The notes: a model not told the origin generated them from the letters alone. A stretch of 64,000 nt of DNA from Pseudomonadota bacterium (GCA_023444705.1 JAEXMB010000095.1:1-64000); one strand, 5' to 3'; shown: positions 44,827 to 54,735, numbered from the stretch's first letter. Numbers and translations: made by a program.

Positions 44827-45411
44827 TCAGAAAAACGCTGTCGCGCCTTTGGACAGCAGGAACGCATAAGCGGCGAGGATGGAACGCACATCCTCGAGCG
44901 CGTTGTGTTCTGCCACCGTATGCGTGATCGCCGCCCCCACGGTACGTGCCAGCGCCCCTGAATTGACGCCTTTTTTAACGCCATAGGGCGCGCCGTGTTC
45001 CATGAACCACGGGCCGATGTCGCGCGTGTTGAAATCCGCTTCACCGCAGGCCATGCCGTTCCAGCACATATTCTCGCGGATCACGCCGGCGTCGTTGCCG
45101 TAGGCGGCGGCTTCGTCACGGCCGATGAAGGCACGGAATTGCGCCAGCGCATCGGTGAAACCGAGCCCCTGCGCGTCGATTGCGCCCTGCGTGATGCCTG
45201 TCAGTTGCGTGAAGTAGTCCGACACCACGGGGTTTTTGACCGGTTTCACCAGCACGTCAAAGGATGCCAGTGGCTGCAATGTGGCGGCATCGACGCGCAT
45301 GGCGCCGATTTGCACGACCTCGCGGAACTCGTTGGGGCCAGACCAGCGTCGTTCAAGCGCACCGGCCCATGTGGTGAACTCGGTGTCGTAGAGGACGAAG
45401 CTGGCCGTCAT
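44827..45411 (-). CDS. DEDDh-family 3'-5' exonuclease
   Basis: 194 residues of the DnaQ-like exonuclease fold. Catalytic residues can be followed: D9 and E11 in LYDTEFTTW, a later Asp in YGNDAGVIRENM near residue 100, and His and Asp in HTVAEHNALEDVRSI near 170, the DEDDh pattern. The short form and the inserted loops resemble KapD-type exoribonucleases rather than the Pol III epsilon subunit. Substrate is unproven. Its stop is directly next to the convergent lepA stop, and the prolyl oligopeptidase gene ends eight bases upstream of its start. Confidence 0.8.
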   Translation of the reverse strand: MTASFVLYDTEFTTWAGALERRWSGPNEFREVVQIGAMRVDAATLQPLASFDVLVKPVKNPVVSDYFTQLTGITQGAIDAQGLGFTDALAQFRAFIGRDEAAAYGNDAGVIRENMCWNGMACGEADFNTRDIGPWFMEHGAPYGVKKGVNSGALARTVGAAITHTVAEHNALEDVRSILAAYAFLLSKGATAFF

Positions 45412-45419
45412 GTCTGCCC

Positions 45420-47669
45420 TTAGCGTTTGCGGTTGGCCTGAATTTTGACTTTGGATGGTTGCAGGCTTGCCTTATACGCGTTCTGGTCGATGGGGCCAAG
45501 GGTTCTTTCAAGGAAGGCATAAACCGCCGCCGTGCTTTGGAAGCGCAGCTTGAGGCTGCCGCCGCCGCCATGCCCGCCGCCCGCCGCAACGTTGAGGACC
45601 GTGACCGATCCACGGTCTTCGCGCGCCTGCAACAGCGCTGCCATTTTATAGCTGTGCCACGGCAGGACGCGGTCGTCATTGGCGTCGGTATCGATCAGGA
45701 TCGGCGGGTGCTTGAAGCCTTTTCTGACGTTGTGGTACGGCGAGTATTTGGCGGCGGTGTTGAAGTCTGCCTTGACGTCGGGATCGCCGTAGTCGCCCTT
45801 CCAGCCAAAGCCGTAGTAGGAGCCGATGTGAAAGCGGTTCATATCGGTCACGGGAACTTCCGAGACGATGGCGCCGAACAGCTCGGGGCGTTGCAGGCCA
45901 GTGGCCAGCGTCAACAGGCCGCCATTGCTGCCGCCCTTGATGGCCAGACGCTTGGTGCTGGTATATTTGTTGTCGATCAGATGCTCCGCACAGGCGGCGA
46001 AGTCGTCAAAGACGTTTTGCTTGTTGTGACGGCGGCCCTGATCGTACCACTGCTGGCCGAATTCGCCCCCACCGCGCAGGTTGGCCTGCACATACACACC
46101 GCCCGCGCGCACCCAGCGTGCGATACCGGCGGAAAACGCGGGTTCCAGCGCGACGTTAAAGCCGCCGTAGCCGTAAAGAATGGTGGCGGCCGTGCCGTCG
46201 AGCTTGGTATCGGGGTGGCGGATGACGGTCATCGGCACCTTGGTGCCGTCCTTGGACGTCGCATGGATGCGCTCGACAATGCAATCCTTGAGGTTGATCG
46301 GGCGGCGGCTGGCGCGGTATTCGGCCAGCGTATTGGTGGCGCTGTCGTATTTATAAATCGCGCCGTCTTCCTGAAAGCCGCTGAGCGAGACAAGACAGGT
46401 GGCATCATCCTGACGCATCTGGCCAAAGCTGATGGTGGTCATCGGCGGCAGGGGCATTTCGCCCTGTGCTTTGCCGTCTTTGTCGAACATGCAAATTTTG
46501 TCGGCGGTATCGTGGGCGTAATTGGCAAACAGCTTGCCCTGCCACGTCCACACGCTGTTGAGCAGATCGGTCGGATGTTCGCCGATCACGGTTTCCCAGT
46601 TTTCGGGGTGGGGGTTGGCGGGGTCAAAGCGCACCAGTTTCTTGCGCGAAGCACCCTGCGTGGTCAGGGCATAGATCTTGCCGTCTATTTCGGCAATAGG
46701 CGACAGTGTGCCGTTGCCGTAGGGGAAAACCTCGGTGAAGGCGTCGGTGCTGCCAATCTTGCGCATCAGCAGCCGGTTGGTGGTGTAGTCAAGCTGCGAT
46801 TCATAAATCCACTCGTAACTGCCGTCTTCCTTGCTCATATCGCGCTTGAGCTTGAAGAAGCTGACGCGTGTCTCCGGCGTGGCTGGGCTGTAGACGACTT
46901 CGTCGGCGGCGATGTCGCTGCCCATGACGTGGCGCAGGACCTCAAAGCTTTTTTCAATGCCTTCAACGGGGCGGTTGTAGGTAAAGCTGTTGCCATCGGG
47001 CGCCCATTTGATGCCATCGCGCCATGAACGCGTGGCAGGGTAGGTGATGGGCAGATGTTCGCCCGTGGCGACATCCATGAAGTGGACGGTGTTCTCGTCG
47101 CTGCCCGCAACGCTGAGGGTATAGGCAAGGATCTTGGCGTCCTTGTTGAAATGGATGCCGCTGATGTCGGTCTTGCCGGTGGGGTCGATTTTCAGCGGGT
47201 CGAGCAACAGGCGGGCGGGCGCGTCGTAATCGGGGCTGTCCTTGAGGAACAATGACCAGCGGTCGGCACCTTCCTCGCGGCGCCAGCAGCTGTAAAGATC
47301 CTTGGCGATATAGGACGGCATGCTTTCGGCCATGCCTTTGGGCATGCTGTTGATCATGAAGTCGATCGTGCTGTCGTAAAAACCCTGCGACGCCTTGACG
47401 AAATCGGCAAAGCGCGCGTTCTGGCGTGCGACCCACGCCGTGGTGTCGGCGGATTTCAAATCCTCAAGCGGGCGGAAAGGATCGGAAACGCGCGTGCCGT
47501 GAAGGTTTTCGACCAGAGTATTGTCGATGGGCGCATCAAGCGCGCGTTTGCGCTCTGCCGCGTTGATTTTGTATTCAAACGAGCGGTTGTCGTTGCCTGC
47601 GGCGGCGAAATCCTTGCGTGTCTTGGTGCGGCGGCTGGCGGTGATCTTGACTTTGGTGCGCTTGCTCAT
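45420..47669 (-). CDS. Prolyl oligopeptidase (S9A)
   Basis: 749 residues. The N-terminal part and a seven-bladed beta-propeller (about 60-470) are followed by an alpha/beta-hydrolase domain with the serine-protease triad. GGSNGG holds Ser near residue 580, TDANDDRVLPWHS the Asp, and AAGGGHGGG the His. ANLRGGGEFGQQWYDQGRR is the S9A-specific substrate region. It cuts after proline in short peptides. No signal peptide is present; the N-terminus is instead basic (SKRTKVKITASRRTKTRK), so it is likely cytosolic. The upstream gap carries a good -35 and an AT-rich dyad (47709-47753). Confidence 0.93.
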   Translation of the reverse strand: MSKRTKVKITASRRTKTRKDFAAAGNDNRSFEYKINAAERKRALDAPIDNTLVENLHGTRVSDPFRPLEDLKSADTTAWVARQNARFADFVKASQGFYDSTIDFMINSMPKGMAESMPSYIAKDLYSCWRREEGADRWSLFLKDSPDYDAPARLLLDPLKIDPTGKTDISGIHFNKDAKILAYTLSVAGSDENTVHFMDVATGEHLPITYPATRSWRDGIKWAPDGNSFTYNRPVEGIEKSFEVLRHVMGSDIAADEVVYSPATPETRVSFFKLKRDMSKEDGSYEWIYESQLDYTTNRLLMRKIGSTDAFTEVFPYGNGTLSPIAEIDGKIYALTTQGASRKKLVRFDPANPHPENWETVIGEHPTDLLNSVWTWQGKLFANYAHDTADKICMFDKDGKAQGEMPLPPMTTISFGQMRQDDATCLVSLSGFQEDGAIYKYDSATNTLAEYRASRRPINLKDCIVERIHATSKDGTKVPMTVIRHPDTKLDGTAATILYGYGGFNVALEPAFSAGIARWVRAGGVYVQANLRGGGEFGQQWYDQGRRHNKQNVFDDFAACAEHLIDNKYTSTKRLAIKGGSNGGLLTLATGLQRPELFGAIVSEVPVTDMNRFHIGSYYGFGWKGDYGDPDVKADFNTAAKYSPYHNVRKGFKHPPILIDTDANDDRVLPWHSYKMAALLQAREDRGSVTVLNVAAGGGHGGGGSLKLRFQSTAAVYAFLERTLGPIDQNAYKASLQPSKVKIQANRKR

Positions 47670-47708
47670 GGGGGCGGCTCCGGTAAGGAAGAAAAGAGGG
47701 AATGCCCA

Positions 47709-47753
47709 TTGTTAACGAATTATTAATAATATGTCAATTCATTTTTTGACATA
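47709..47753 (-). promoter_or_regulatory. Promoter and dyad upstream of prolyl oligopeptidase
   Basis: On the minus strand a consensus -35 TTGACA (47737-47732) is 17 bases from TAACAA (47714-47709), giving a start about 30 bases before the ATG at 47669. The -35 lies in an inverted repeat TATGTCAA (47730-47737) / TTGACATA (47746-47753) with an 8-base spacer. The right-hand arm carries the 14-base element shared with 4402-4415. The rest of the 133-base gap down to pgi (47803) is AT-rich without other signals. Confidence 0.5.
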
Positions 47754-47802
47754 ATAATTTAAAGGCGCAAAGGATATTGTTATTTAATTTCAATGGTAAA
47801 GG

Positions 47803-49311
47803 TCAGGCGCGAGGGCCAAGGATATGGCGCATGAGGCCCGTGGTGGAGCCGTCATGGCCATCCACAGTGCCGCTGGCAAGTTCGTCACCGATGCGCGCCG
47901 CCATGACTTTGCCAAGTTCGACACCGAACTGGTCAAAGCTGTTGATGTCCCAGATCACGCCCTGCACGAAGATCTTGTGTTCGTAGAGCGCCATCAGCTG
48001 GCCGAAGTGATAAGGCGTTAGTGCATCGAGCAAGATCGTGACGCTCGGGCGGTTACCGGTAAAGTTCTTGTGCGGCTCGGCCATGTTGGTGCGGCCCTGC
48101 ATCAGGCTTTCGCTTTGCGCCAGCAGGTTCGCCAGCAACATGCGCTGTTGCTCTGCCGTGCCGCCGGTGGCAGTGACGCAACCGATAAATTCAACAGGCA
48201 CGGTGTCGGGCGACTGGTGCAGCCATTGAAAGAAGGTATGCTGGCTGTCCGTACCGGGCTCGCCAAAGACGATGGGGCCGGTCTTGGTGCTGACAGGCGT
48301 GCCGTCATGCGTCACGGCCTTGCCGTTGCTTTCCATGTCGAGCTGCTGTAGCCATGCGGGCAGGCGCGCCAGCGCGCTGTGATAAGGAATGACGGCAAGC
48401 GCCGGATAGTTGCAGTGATTGCGGTGCCAGATCCCCGCGAGCGCCAGCAAGACCGGCAGGTTGTCGCGCAGCGGGGTATGGCGGAAATGCGCATCCATCG
48501 CCTGTGCGCCAGCAAGCCATGCGTCAAATGCCTCGATACCCGCCGCAAACATGACCGAAAGACCGATCGCCGACCACGCGCTGAACCGTCCGCCGACCCA
48601 GTCGGCAAAGGGAAAGATATTATCGGGCGCGATGCCAAAGGCTGCGACCTTGTCGGGTTGCGTCGACAGGGCCACGAAATGCGCGGCGATGGCGGCTTCG
48701 TCGCCTTTATAGTGGTCGATGACATGCTGGCGCGCGGTGCGCGCGTTGAGCATGGTTTCCGGCGTGGTGAAGCTTTTGGATGCGATGATGAACAGCGTTT
48801 CTTCAGGATTAACCGCCGCCAGCACGCGGGCAAGATCGCTGCCCTCGACATTGCTGACGAAGGATACGGGCATAAAAGGCGTGCCTTGCGCCGTGAGCGC
48901 CTGTGCGGCCAGTTGCGGCCCTGCATGCGAGCCACCGATGCCGATGTTGACGATATGGCGGATTTTCTTGCCGCTGTAACCTGTGTGCGTACCGCCGGCG
49001 ACGGCCGCGACCAGGGCGCGCATGCGGGCCAGCGTCTCGCGTACCTCGGGCGGGGCGGCATCGCCCGCACGGCAGGCCGTGTGCAGGACCGCGCGGTCTT
49101 CGGTCGTATTAATGTGCTTGCCATCAAACATATCGGCGATGCGCGCAGGCAGGCCGCGCTGTTGCGCCAGTGCCAACAAGCCCGCGACATCATCATTGGC
49201 CATCGACGTCTTGGAAAAATCAAGCAGGATGCCGTCGTGAGAGCGGCTGTAGCGTTCAAAGCGCGCAGGATCGGCGGCGAACAAATCGGCGATGCGCACT
49301 GGCGCGGTCAT
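47803..49311 (-). CDS. pgi: Glucose-6-phosphate isomerase
   Basis: 502 residues, the sugar isomerase linking glucose 6-phosphate and fructose 6-phosphate. Seen: NIGIGGSHAGPQLAAQAL, IIASKSFTTPETMLNA, DWVGGRFSAWSAIGL with the family signature, GTPVSTKTGPIVFGEPGTDSQHTFFQ (the PGI signature), and QGVIWDINSFDQFGVELGK near the end. Its ATG overlaps the stop of the upstream M16 gene by four bases (ATGA), a strange operon partner for a sugar enzyme but clearly coupled translation. Confidence 0.95.
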   Translation of the reverse strand: MTAPVRIADLFAADPARFERYSRSHDGILLDFSKTSMANDDVAGLLALAQQRGLPARIADMFDGKHINTTEDRAVLHTACRAGDAAPPEVRETLARMRALVAAVAGGTHTGYSGKKIRHIVNIGIGGSHAGPQLAAQALTAQGTPFMPVSFVSNVEGSDLARVLAAVNPEETLFIIASKSFTTPETMLNARTARQHVIDHYKGDEAAIAAHFVALSTQPDKVAAFGIAPDNIFPFADWVGGRFSAWSAIGLSVMFAAGIEAFDAWLAGAQAMDAHFRHTPLRDNLPVLLALAGIWHRNHCNYPALAVIPYHSALARLPAWLQQLDMESNGKAVTHDGTPVSTKTGPIVFGEPGTDSQHTFFQWLHQSPDTVPVEFIGCVTATGGTAEQQRMLLANLLAQSESLMQGRTNMAEPHKNFTGNRPSVTILLDALTPYHFGQLMALYEHKIFVQGVIWDINSFDQFGVELGKVMAARIGDELASGTVDGHDGSTTGLMRHILGPRA

Positions 49312-50696
49312 TCGGCGGGGTCCGCATCGCCAAGGCCGGGGGCGCGGTCAAGCATGATATCGACGTTGATGCCTTCGGGCTGGCCAACCAGAATGGTGGT
49401 CATGTGTGCAGGGTCAAGCAGGCGCTTGGCCATGTCCTGCACCTCGCCGGCGCTGACCGCATTGATGCGCTTGGCGCGCGTCGTCAGCTCGTCCGGCGTC
49501 AGGTTGTTCAGGCGCAACGACAGCAGGACATCGGCGATGTCGCTGGTGGTGGTGAGTTCAAGCGGCAATGCGCCGATCAGGTACGACTTGGCGTCGGCCA
49601 GCTCCTGCTTGCTGACTTTCTGGGCTGCCATGCGCGCGAATTCGCTGCGGATGACGTCAAGCGCCTCGGGCGTTTTGGCGTTGCCGACAGACAGGGTCGT
49701 TTGCAGGACGTTGGCGTAATCCTGCGTCAGCAGGGTGCTGTAAATGCCATAGGTCAGGCCGCGCTTTTCGCGCACCTCCTTCATCAGGCGGCTGTCAAAG
49801 CCACCGCCGCCGAGGATATAGGCCATGACCTGTGCCGTATACCAGTCCTTGTCGGTGCGTGCGATGCCGGGCTGGGCGATGGCAATGTAGGTTTGCGGTG
49901 CGTCGACGGGCAACAGGATGGTCTTGCCTTCGTGGACGGGTGTGGCGGGCTGTCCTTGCGGGCGCGCGGCCTGTGCCGGCAGGGGGGCGAAGACCTTGGC
50001 GATCATCGCATGCGCTTCTTCCTTGGTCATGTCGCCGACGATGACGATGCTCAGCAGGTTTTGCGCGAACTGGCTTTTGACGAAATCGACAAGGTCGCGG
50101 CGGGTGATGCGCGCAATGCTCGACAGCGTGCCGCCGCCGGGCTGGCCGTAATAATGGCCTTCAAATACCATGCCATTGAAGGTCCGCGCCGACAGCCATG
50201 CGGGGTCGCCTTTGTTGGTCTTGATCTCTGCCGACAGCGCGTCTTTCATACGCGCGATGGCCTCGTCGTCAAAACGCGGTTGCGTCAGGGCAAGGGCCAG
50301 CAGGTCAAAGGCGAGGTCCTTGTGCGCGCTGGTGGTGCGCAGGCTGCCCATAAAGGCATCGCGCGCGGGGGCAAAGCCCATATAGATGGCGTTGTTGGCC
50401 AGCTGCGCCTGAAAGTCCTGGCTCTTGATGTCGCCAGCGCCTTCGTCGAGCAGGACGGAGGCCAGCTTGGCAAGGCCCGCTTTATCCTCGGGGTCGTGGA
50501 TCAACCCGCCCGCAAAGGCGAACTTCATGGTGACGAGGGGCAGGCTGTGATCCTCAACCAGCCAGGCCTCGATGCCGGTGTCAGAGGTAATGCGGTCAAC
50601 TTTGAAATTCGGCCCGTCTTTGGCGGCGTGCGCTGGCAGGGCAACCAGCAACAGGAAGGTAAAGGCCAGCAAGGCAGCGGTCGCGCGGATCATCAT
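49308..50696 (-). CDS. M16 peptidase family protein, non-catalytic partner
   Basis: 462 residues with a signal peptide (ATAALLAFTFLLLVALPAHAA). It has the two-lobed M16 fold, including the second-lobe KEVREKRGLTYGIYS motif. The zinc motif HxxEH is absent: where the active subunit reads IAHFLEHLMF, this one reads LAKLASVLLD. Such subunits pair with an active one, as in mitochondrial MPP alpha/beta. The active partner is encoded directly upstream, overlapping by four bases. An ATG three bases downstream is an alternative start. Likely periplasmic. Confidence 0.88.
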   Translation of the reverse strand: MMIRATAALLAFTFLLLVALPAHAAKDGPNFKVDRITSDTGIEAWLVEDHSLPLVTMKFAFAGGLIHDPEDKAGLAKLASVLLDEGAGDIKSQDFQAQLANNAIYMGFAPARDAFMGSLRTTSAHKDLAFDLLALALTQPRFDDEAIARMKDALSAEIKTNKGDPAWLSARTFNGMVFEGHYYGQPGGGTLSSIARITRRDLVDFVKSQFAQNLLSIVIVGDMTKEEAHAMIAKVFAPLPAQAARPQGQPATPVHEGKTILLPVDAPQTYIAIAQPGIARTDKDWYTAQVMAYILGGGGFDSRLMKEVREKRGLTYGIYSTLLTQDYANVLQTTLSVGNAKTPEALDVIRSEFARMAAQKVSKQELADAKSYLIGALPLELTTTSDIADVLLSLRLNNLTPDELTTRAKRINAVSAGEVQDMAKRLLDPAHMTTILVGQPEGINVDIMLDRAPGLGDADPAE

Positions 50697-52111
50697 CGGT
50701 TCACCTCCGGCGCGGTCACGATGGGCGGTGGCGGCGCATTTGCCGCCGCAGGTTTTTTGCTGGCGCCTGATGGTGTCGTCAGAAGGCCGGTGATGGGCAG
50801 GTTTTCCGCGCGCAGGATGGTGTCGGCAGCGGCGTTGACGTCTTCGATGGTCAGCGCATTGATGCGATCGAGCCTGTTTTGCACATAGTCGATGTCAAAG
50901 CCGCTGCACAGCGCGCGGCCAAATAGCAGGGCCGGGCCCTGCAGGCTGTCGAGGTAATAGGTGAAGCTTGCTTCCTTGCGGCTTTTGGCGGCGTTGAGTT
51001 CCTCAAGCGTCACGCCCTTGTCGCGCAGGCGCTTGATCTCGCGCTCGATGGCTTCTTCGAGCTTGGCGGGCGTGGTGTTGGGCGTGGGGCTGGCATAGAC
51101 GACAAAGCTGGTGTCATTGAGGCTGATAGGGTCGTAGTTGACGCCGGCGGCGACGGCCAGCTTTTCTTCGACGACAAGCTTGCGGTACAGGCGCGAGGTT
51201 GCCGTGCCGCCGAGGATCTCGCCCAGCACATCGGCGGCGTCGCTGCCGCGCGGCGCGCGGTAGACCTTCATCACGGTGGGAATACCCGCGCGCGCGTCTT
51301 CAAGCACCAGACGCTGGGTGCTGATGACGGGGGCGGGGCGCGGGCGCTGGCGCGGCTCGATCTCCGCCACCGGAAGGTCGCCGTAATATTTATAGGCCAG
51401 CGGCTTGAGTTCGGCAGCGGTGATGTCGCCCGCGACGATCAGGATGGCGTTGTTGGCGGCATACCATTTCTGGTAGCTGTCAAGCGCATCCTCGCGCGTG
51501 AGTTCCTTGATCTCGTGCAGCCAGCCGATGACGGGCGTGCCGTAGGGATGGTTGATGAAGGCGGCGGCCATCATCTGTTCGTTGAACAGTGATTGCGGCT
51601 GGTTGTCCACGCGCATGTTGCGCTCCTCGATCACCACCTGGCGCTCCGACGCCACCACGGCAGGGGTGAGCTGGAGGTTGGTCATGCGGTCCGCTTCCAT
51701 CTCCATCACCTTGGGCAGGTATTCACGCGCCACGTTCTGGTAGTAAGCGGTGAAGTCGTGGGAGGTGAAAGCGTTGTCGTTGCCGCCCAGTTTCTTGACG
51801 GTGGTTGAAATCGCGTTGCCGGGAAACTTTGGCGTGCCCTTGAACATCAGGTGTTCAAGGAAATGCGCGATGCCCGATTTGCCCTGCTGTTCGTCGGCGG
51901 CGCCGAATTTGTACCAGATCATATGAGAGACCACGGGGGCGCGGTGGTTTTCGATGACGACGACCTGCAGGCCGTTTTCAAGATAAAATGTCTCGACCTC
52001 GAAGTTTTTTGCCTGTGCGGCGGCAGGGGCAAGCAACAGCAACACCAGCGCAAACATAGCGCAGGCGTGCGAAAGACGCAGGAGTGGCCTTGGTGAAAAA
52101 AGCGCGGTCAT
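50693..52111 (-). CDS. M16 zinc metallopeptidase, catalytic subunit
   Basis: 472 residues with a signal peptide (LSHACAMFALVLLLLAPAAAQA). The inverted zinc motif HFLEH near residue 85 with the distal Glu in ASERQVVIEERNMR marks an active M16 (insulinase/MPP-beta-like) protease that degrades short or unfolded peptides. A Pro/Ala-rich C-terminal tail ends the protein. The ATG at 52111 is used because it starts a normal signal peptide; the frame continues to 52207 through non-typical sequence that overlaps the chorismate mutase gene. It forms an operon with the inactive partner and pgi. Confidence 0.9.
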   Translation of the reverse strand: MTALFSPRPLLRLSHACAMFALVLLLLAPAAAQAKNFEVETFYLENGLQVVVIENHRAPVVSHMIWYKFGAADEQQGKSGIAHFLEHLMFKGTPKFPGNAISTTVKKLGGNDNAFTSHDFTAYYQNVAREYLPKVMEMEADRMTNLQLTPAVVASERQVVIEERNMRVDNQPQSLFNEQMMAAAFINHPYGTPVIGWLHEIKELTREDALDSYQKWYAANNAILIVAGDITAAELKPLAYKYYGDLPVAEIEPRQRPRPAPVISTQRLVLEDARAGIPTVMKVYRAPRGSDAADVLGEILGGTATSRLYRKLVVEEKLAVAAGVNYDPISLNDTSFVVYASPTPNTTPAKLEEAIEREIKRLRDKGVTLEELNAAKSRKEASFTYYLDSLQGPALLFGRALCSGFDIDYVQNRLDRINALTIEDVNAAADTILRAENLPITGLLTTPSGASKKPAAANAPPPPIVTAPEVNR

Positions 52112-52158
52112 GGTAAGCTCTGGTGGATGATCACCTGTGTAGCAGAAATGGTTGAAAA

Positions 52159-52557
52159 ATGAAAGAAAACAAGCGCCAAACCGTGAAAAAGCCCGCCCGC
52201 AAAGCAAAGGCTGTGGATAACACGGCGGATGTTCTGGATGATTTGCGCGCCCATTTGCGCCCGTTTCGCGGCAAGATCGACGCGCTGGATGATAAAATCA
52301 TGGCGCTTTTGGCTAAACGCTTTGCCATTGTGCGCGCGGTCGGCGAACTCAAGGCTGCGCATAATTTTCCCTCCTATATCAGCGACCGGGTGGTGCAGGT
52401 ACGCGAGCGCAACGCCGCAACCGGTAAGAAATATGGAATTGATCCCGATTTCGTGCGCATGCTCTATAGCCTGATCATCTATCAGTCGTGTGCCGAGGAA
52501 GACATCATCAAGCACGCACAACGCACCAAGCGCGCCAAGGCCAAGAAGCAGAAATAA
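52159..52557 (+). CDS. Chorismate mutase (AroQ class)
   Basis: 132 residues. A ~28-residue Lys-rich N-terminal extension precedes the three-helix AroQ fold: LDDLRAHLRPFRGKIDALDDKIMALLAKRFAIVRAVGELK, then ISDRVVQVRERNA and the C-terminal helix. Arg/Lys positions that bind chorismate (in KIDALDDKI, RFAIVRAVGELK, DRVVQVRER) are present. It converts chorismate to prephenate for Phe and Tyr. The stop shares one base with the rsmB start. It is divergent from the M16 genes across 47 bases. Confidence 0.85.
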   Translation: MKENKRQTVKKPARKAKAVDNTADVLDDLRAHLRPFRGKIDALDDKIMALLAKRFAIVRAVGELKAAHNFPSYISDRVVQVRERNAATGKKYGIDPDFVRMLYSLIIYQSCAEEDIIKHAQRTKRAKAKKQK

Positions 52558-53885
52558 TGGAACACGACGTCAGCGATAGCGCGGGACTGGCCGCGCGCCG
52601 CGTCGCCTATGCGGCGCTCAACGATATTTTCTACCGCAAGCGCAGTCTTGACGAAGTGTTCGATGCGCGTGCGCAGACGGGGCAGGATTTCGCCGTGCTG
52701 GAGCCGCGCGACCGCGCCTTCGTGCGCCTGCTGGTCAGTGTCGTGCTGAAACGCGCCAACGAATTTGATGCGCATCTGGCAACTTTGCTGCATGAGCCGC
52801 TTGAGGCGCTCGCACCAGCGCAGATGCTGACGATTTTCCGTCTTGGCATGGCGCAGCTCTGCATTCTCAAAACGCCCGCGCATGCGGTGGTCGATACCTG
52901 TGTTGAACTGGCGGCGGCAGAAGGCATCGCGCACCACAAATCGCTGGTCAATGCGGTGATGCGCCGTCTGGTGCGTGAAGGCTATACGCCGCTTGACGAC
53001 CGCGATGCGGGCCGCGCGATGCTGCCTGACTGGTTGTGGCAGGAATGGGTGCGCGATTACGGTGTTGAAACGTCCCTTGATATGGCGGCGTCGCTGCTTG
53101 ATGACGCGCCAGTCGATTTTACCTTGCGCGACAATGCGGCGGAAAACGTCGAGGTCTGGGCGCAGGCCTTGCAGGCGCAGATTTTGCCGACAGGCAGTTT
53201 GCGCAAATCATCCGGCGGTTTTATTCCCTCGCTGGCAGGGTTTGATGAAGGTGCATGGTGGGTGCAAAATGCTGCGGCCGCCATTCCGGCCAAGCTACTT
53301 GATCTCAAGGGTGGCATGACGGTGGTCGATTTATGTGCTGCGCCCGGCGGCAAGACCGCGCAACTGGCTACGGCGGGCGCGCAGGTGATTGCGCTTGACC
53401 GCTCCGCCCCGCGCATGAAGCGGCTGGATGAAAATATGGCGCGGCTGAAGCTTGATGTGAAAACCGTCGTCGCCGATGGTGCCGTGTGGCAACCCGACGC
53501 TCTTGTCGATGCCGTGTTGCTCGATGCGCCGTGTTCCGCCACGGGTACTTTGCGCCACCAGCCCGATGCGCTGTGGCTCAAACAACCCGCCGATCAGGTG
53601 AAACTTGCAGCCCTGCAGTCGCGTCTGCTGGATAACGCATGGACAATGCTGCGCGCAGGCGGGGTGCTGGTGTATTGCACATGCTCCCTGCAAAAGGCGG
53701 AGGGCGAGCATCAGGTCGACGCTTTCCTTGCGCGCACGCCAAATGCCGAACGCGTGGCGCTGAGTGCCGCAGGGCTTGAAATGGCCGTCACCGCGCAAGG
53801 CGATCTGCGTATCCTGCCCCATTACTGGCGCGAGAGCGGCGGCCTTGACGGCTTCTATATCGCCTGCCTGCGCAAAGTTGCCTAA
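52557..53885 (+). CDS. rsmB: 16S rRNA m5C967 methyltransferase RsmB
   Basis: 442 residues. An N-terminal NusB-like RNA-binding domain (AARRVAYAALNDIFYRKRSLDEVF ... LVNAVMRRLVREG) is followed by a SAM-dependent NOL1/NOP2/sun domain: VVDLCAAPGGKTAQLA, LLDAPCSATGTLRHQPDAL with the release Cys, and VYCTCSLQKAEGEHQ with the catalytic Cys. This architecture is RsmB; a second, NusB-less relative lies at 61235. The start follows the chorismate mutase stop by overlap. A 72-base gap separates it from rpe. Confidence 0.92.
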   Translation: MEHDVSDSAGLAARRVAYAALNDIFYRKRSLDEVFDARAQTGQDFAVLEPRDRAFVRLLVSVVLKRANEFDAHLATLLHEPLEALAPAQMLTIFRLGMAQLCILKTPAHAVVDTCVELAAAEGIAHHKSLVNAVMRRLVREGYTPLDDRDAGRAMLPDWLWQEWVRDYGVETSLDMAASLLDDAPVDFTLRDNAAENVEVWAQALQAQILPTGSLRKSSGGFIPSLAGFDEGAWWVQNAAAAIPAKLLDLKGGMTVVDLCAAPGGKTAQLATAGAQVIALDRSAPRMKRLDENMARLKLDVKTVVADGAVWQPDALVDAVLLDAPCSATGTLRHQPDALWLKQPADQVKLAALQSRLLDNAWTMLRAGGVLVYCTCSLQKAEGEHQVDAFLARTPNAERVALSAAGLEMAVTAQGDLRILPHYWRESGGLDGFYIACLRKVA

Positions 53886-53957
53886 ACCTATGGGCAGTCT
53901 GCAACTTTTGTTCAAATAGGCGTTGCCCGATTCGCGGGCAGGTGTTATAAATGCCTT

Positions 53958-54617
53958 ATGAGTCAACGGGTTCGCATAGCTCCATCCATCCTGAGTGCCG
54001 ATTTCTCCCAGTTAGGGGCTGAAATTGCGGCCATTGATGCTGCGGGTGCGGATTACATACATCTGGATGTCATGGACGGCCACTTCGTGCCCAACATCAC
54101 CTTCGGCGCGCCCGTGATCGCGCACCTGCGCAAGACCACCCAAAAGATTTTCGATGTCCACCTGATGATCTCGCCGGTCGATGCCTTTATCGAGGACTTT
54201 GCCAAGGCGGGGGCGGACATTATTACGGTTCATCCCGAGGCCGGCCCGCACGTGCATCGCACCGTGCAACTGATCAAGTCGCTCGGCAAGAAGGCGGGGG
54301 TTGCGCTCAACCCCGCAACGCCCGTGGATGTCCTCGACCATCTGATGCAAGACGTCGACCTTATTCTGGTCATGACCGTCAACCCCGGCTTCGGGGGGCA
54401 AAAGTTTATTCCGCTGCTCGATAAAATACAGGCGGTCCGCGAACGTATCTCGCGTTGCGGACGGGCAATCGACCTGCAGGTCGACGGCGGCATAACGGCT
54501 GAAACCGCACCACAGGCCATACAGGCGGGGGCTGATGTCCTTGTGGCGGGAACAGCTGTCTTCAAGGAGAAAGACTACGCGCAGGCAATCCAACGATTGC
54601 GCGGGGTTACGGGGTAA
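53958..54617 (+). CDS. rpe: Ribulose-phosphate 3-epimerase
   Basis: 219-residue TIM-barrel enzyme that interconverts ribulose and xylulose 5-phosphate. Seen: [36 protein letters not shown] with metal-binding His and Asp, [22 protein letters not shown] and [30 protein letters not shown]. Length and motifs are canonical. No strong ribosome-binding site precedes the ATG at 53958. The 118-base gap to the next gene (54618-54735) shows no clear signal. Confidence 0.96.
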   Translation: MSQRVRIAPSILSADFSQLGAEIAAIDAAGADYIHLDVMDGHFVPNITFGAPVIAHLRKTTQKIFDVHLMISPVDAFIEDFAKAGADIITVHPEAGPHVHRTVQLIKSLGKKAGVALNPATPVDVLDHLMQDVDLILVMTVNPGFGGQKFIPLLDKIQAVRERISRCGRAIDLQVDGGITAETAPQAIQAGADVLVAGTAVFKEKDYAQAIQRLRGVTG

Positions 54618-54735
54618 ACCTCTTGCGCGACTTTCGCTTTTGAAACGGACAGGCGGCGGTGATAGAGGGTGTGAGAGTTATCATGTAAGCGGATGAAAAG
54701 CCGCGCATGAAGGGGCACTGGGGATCTAAGGTTTA

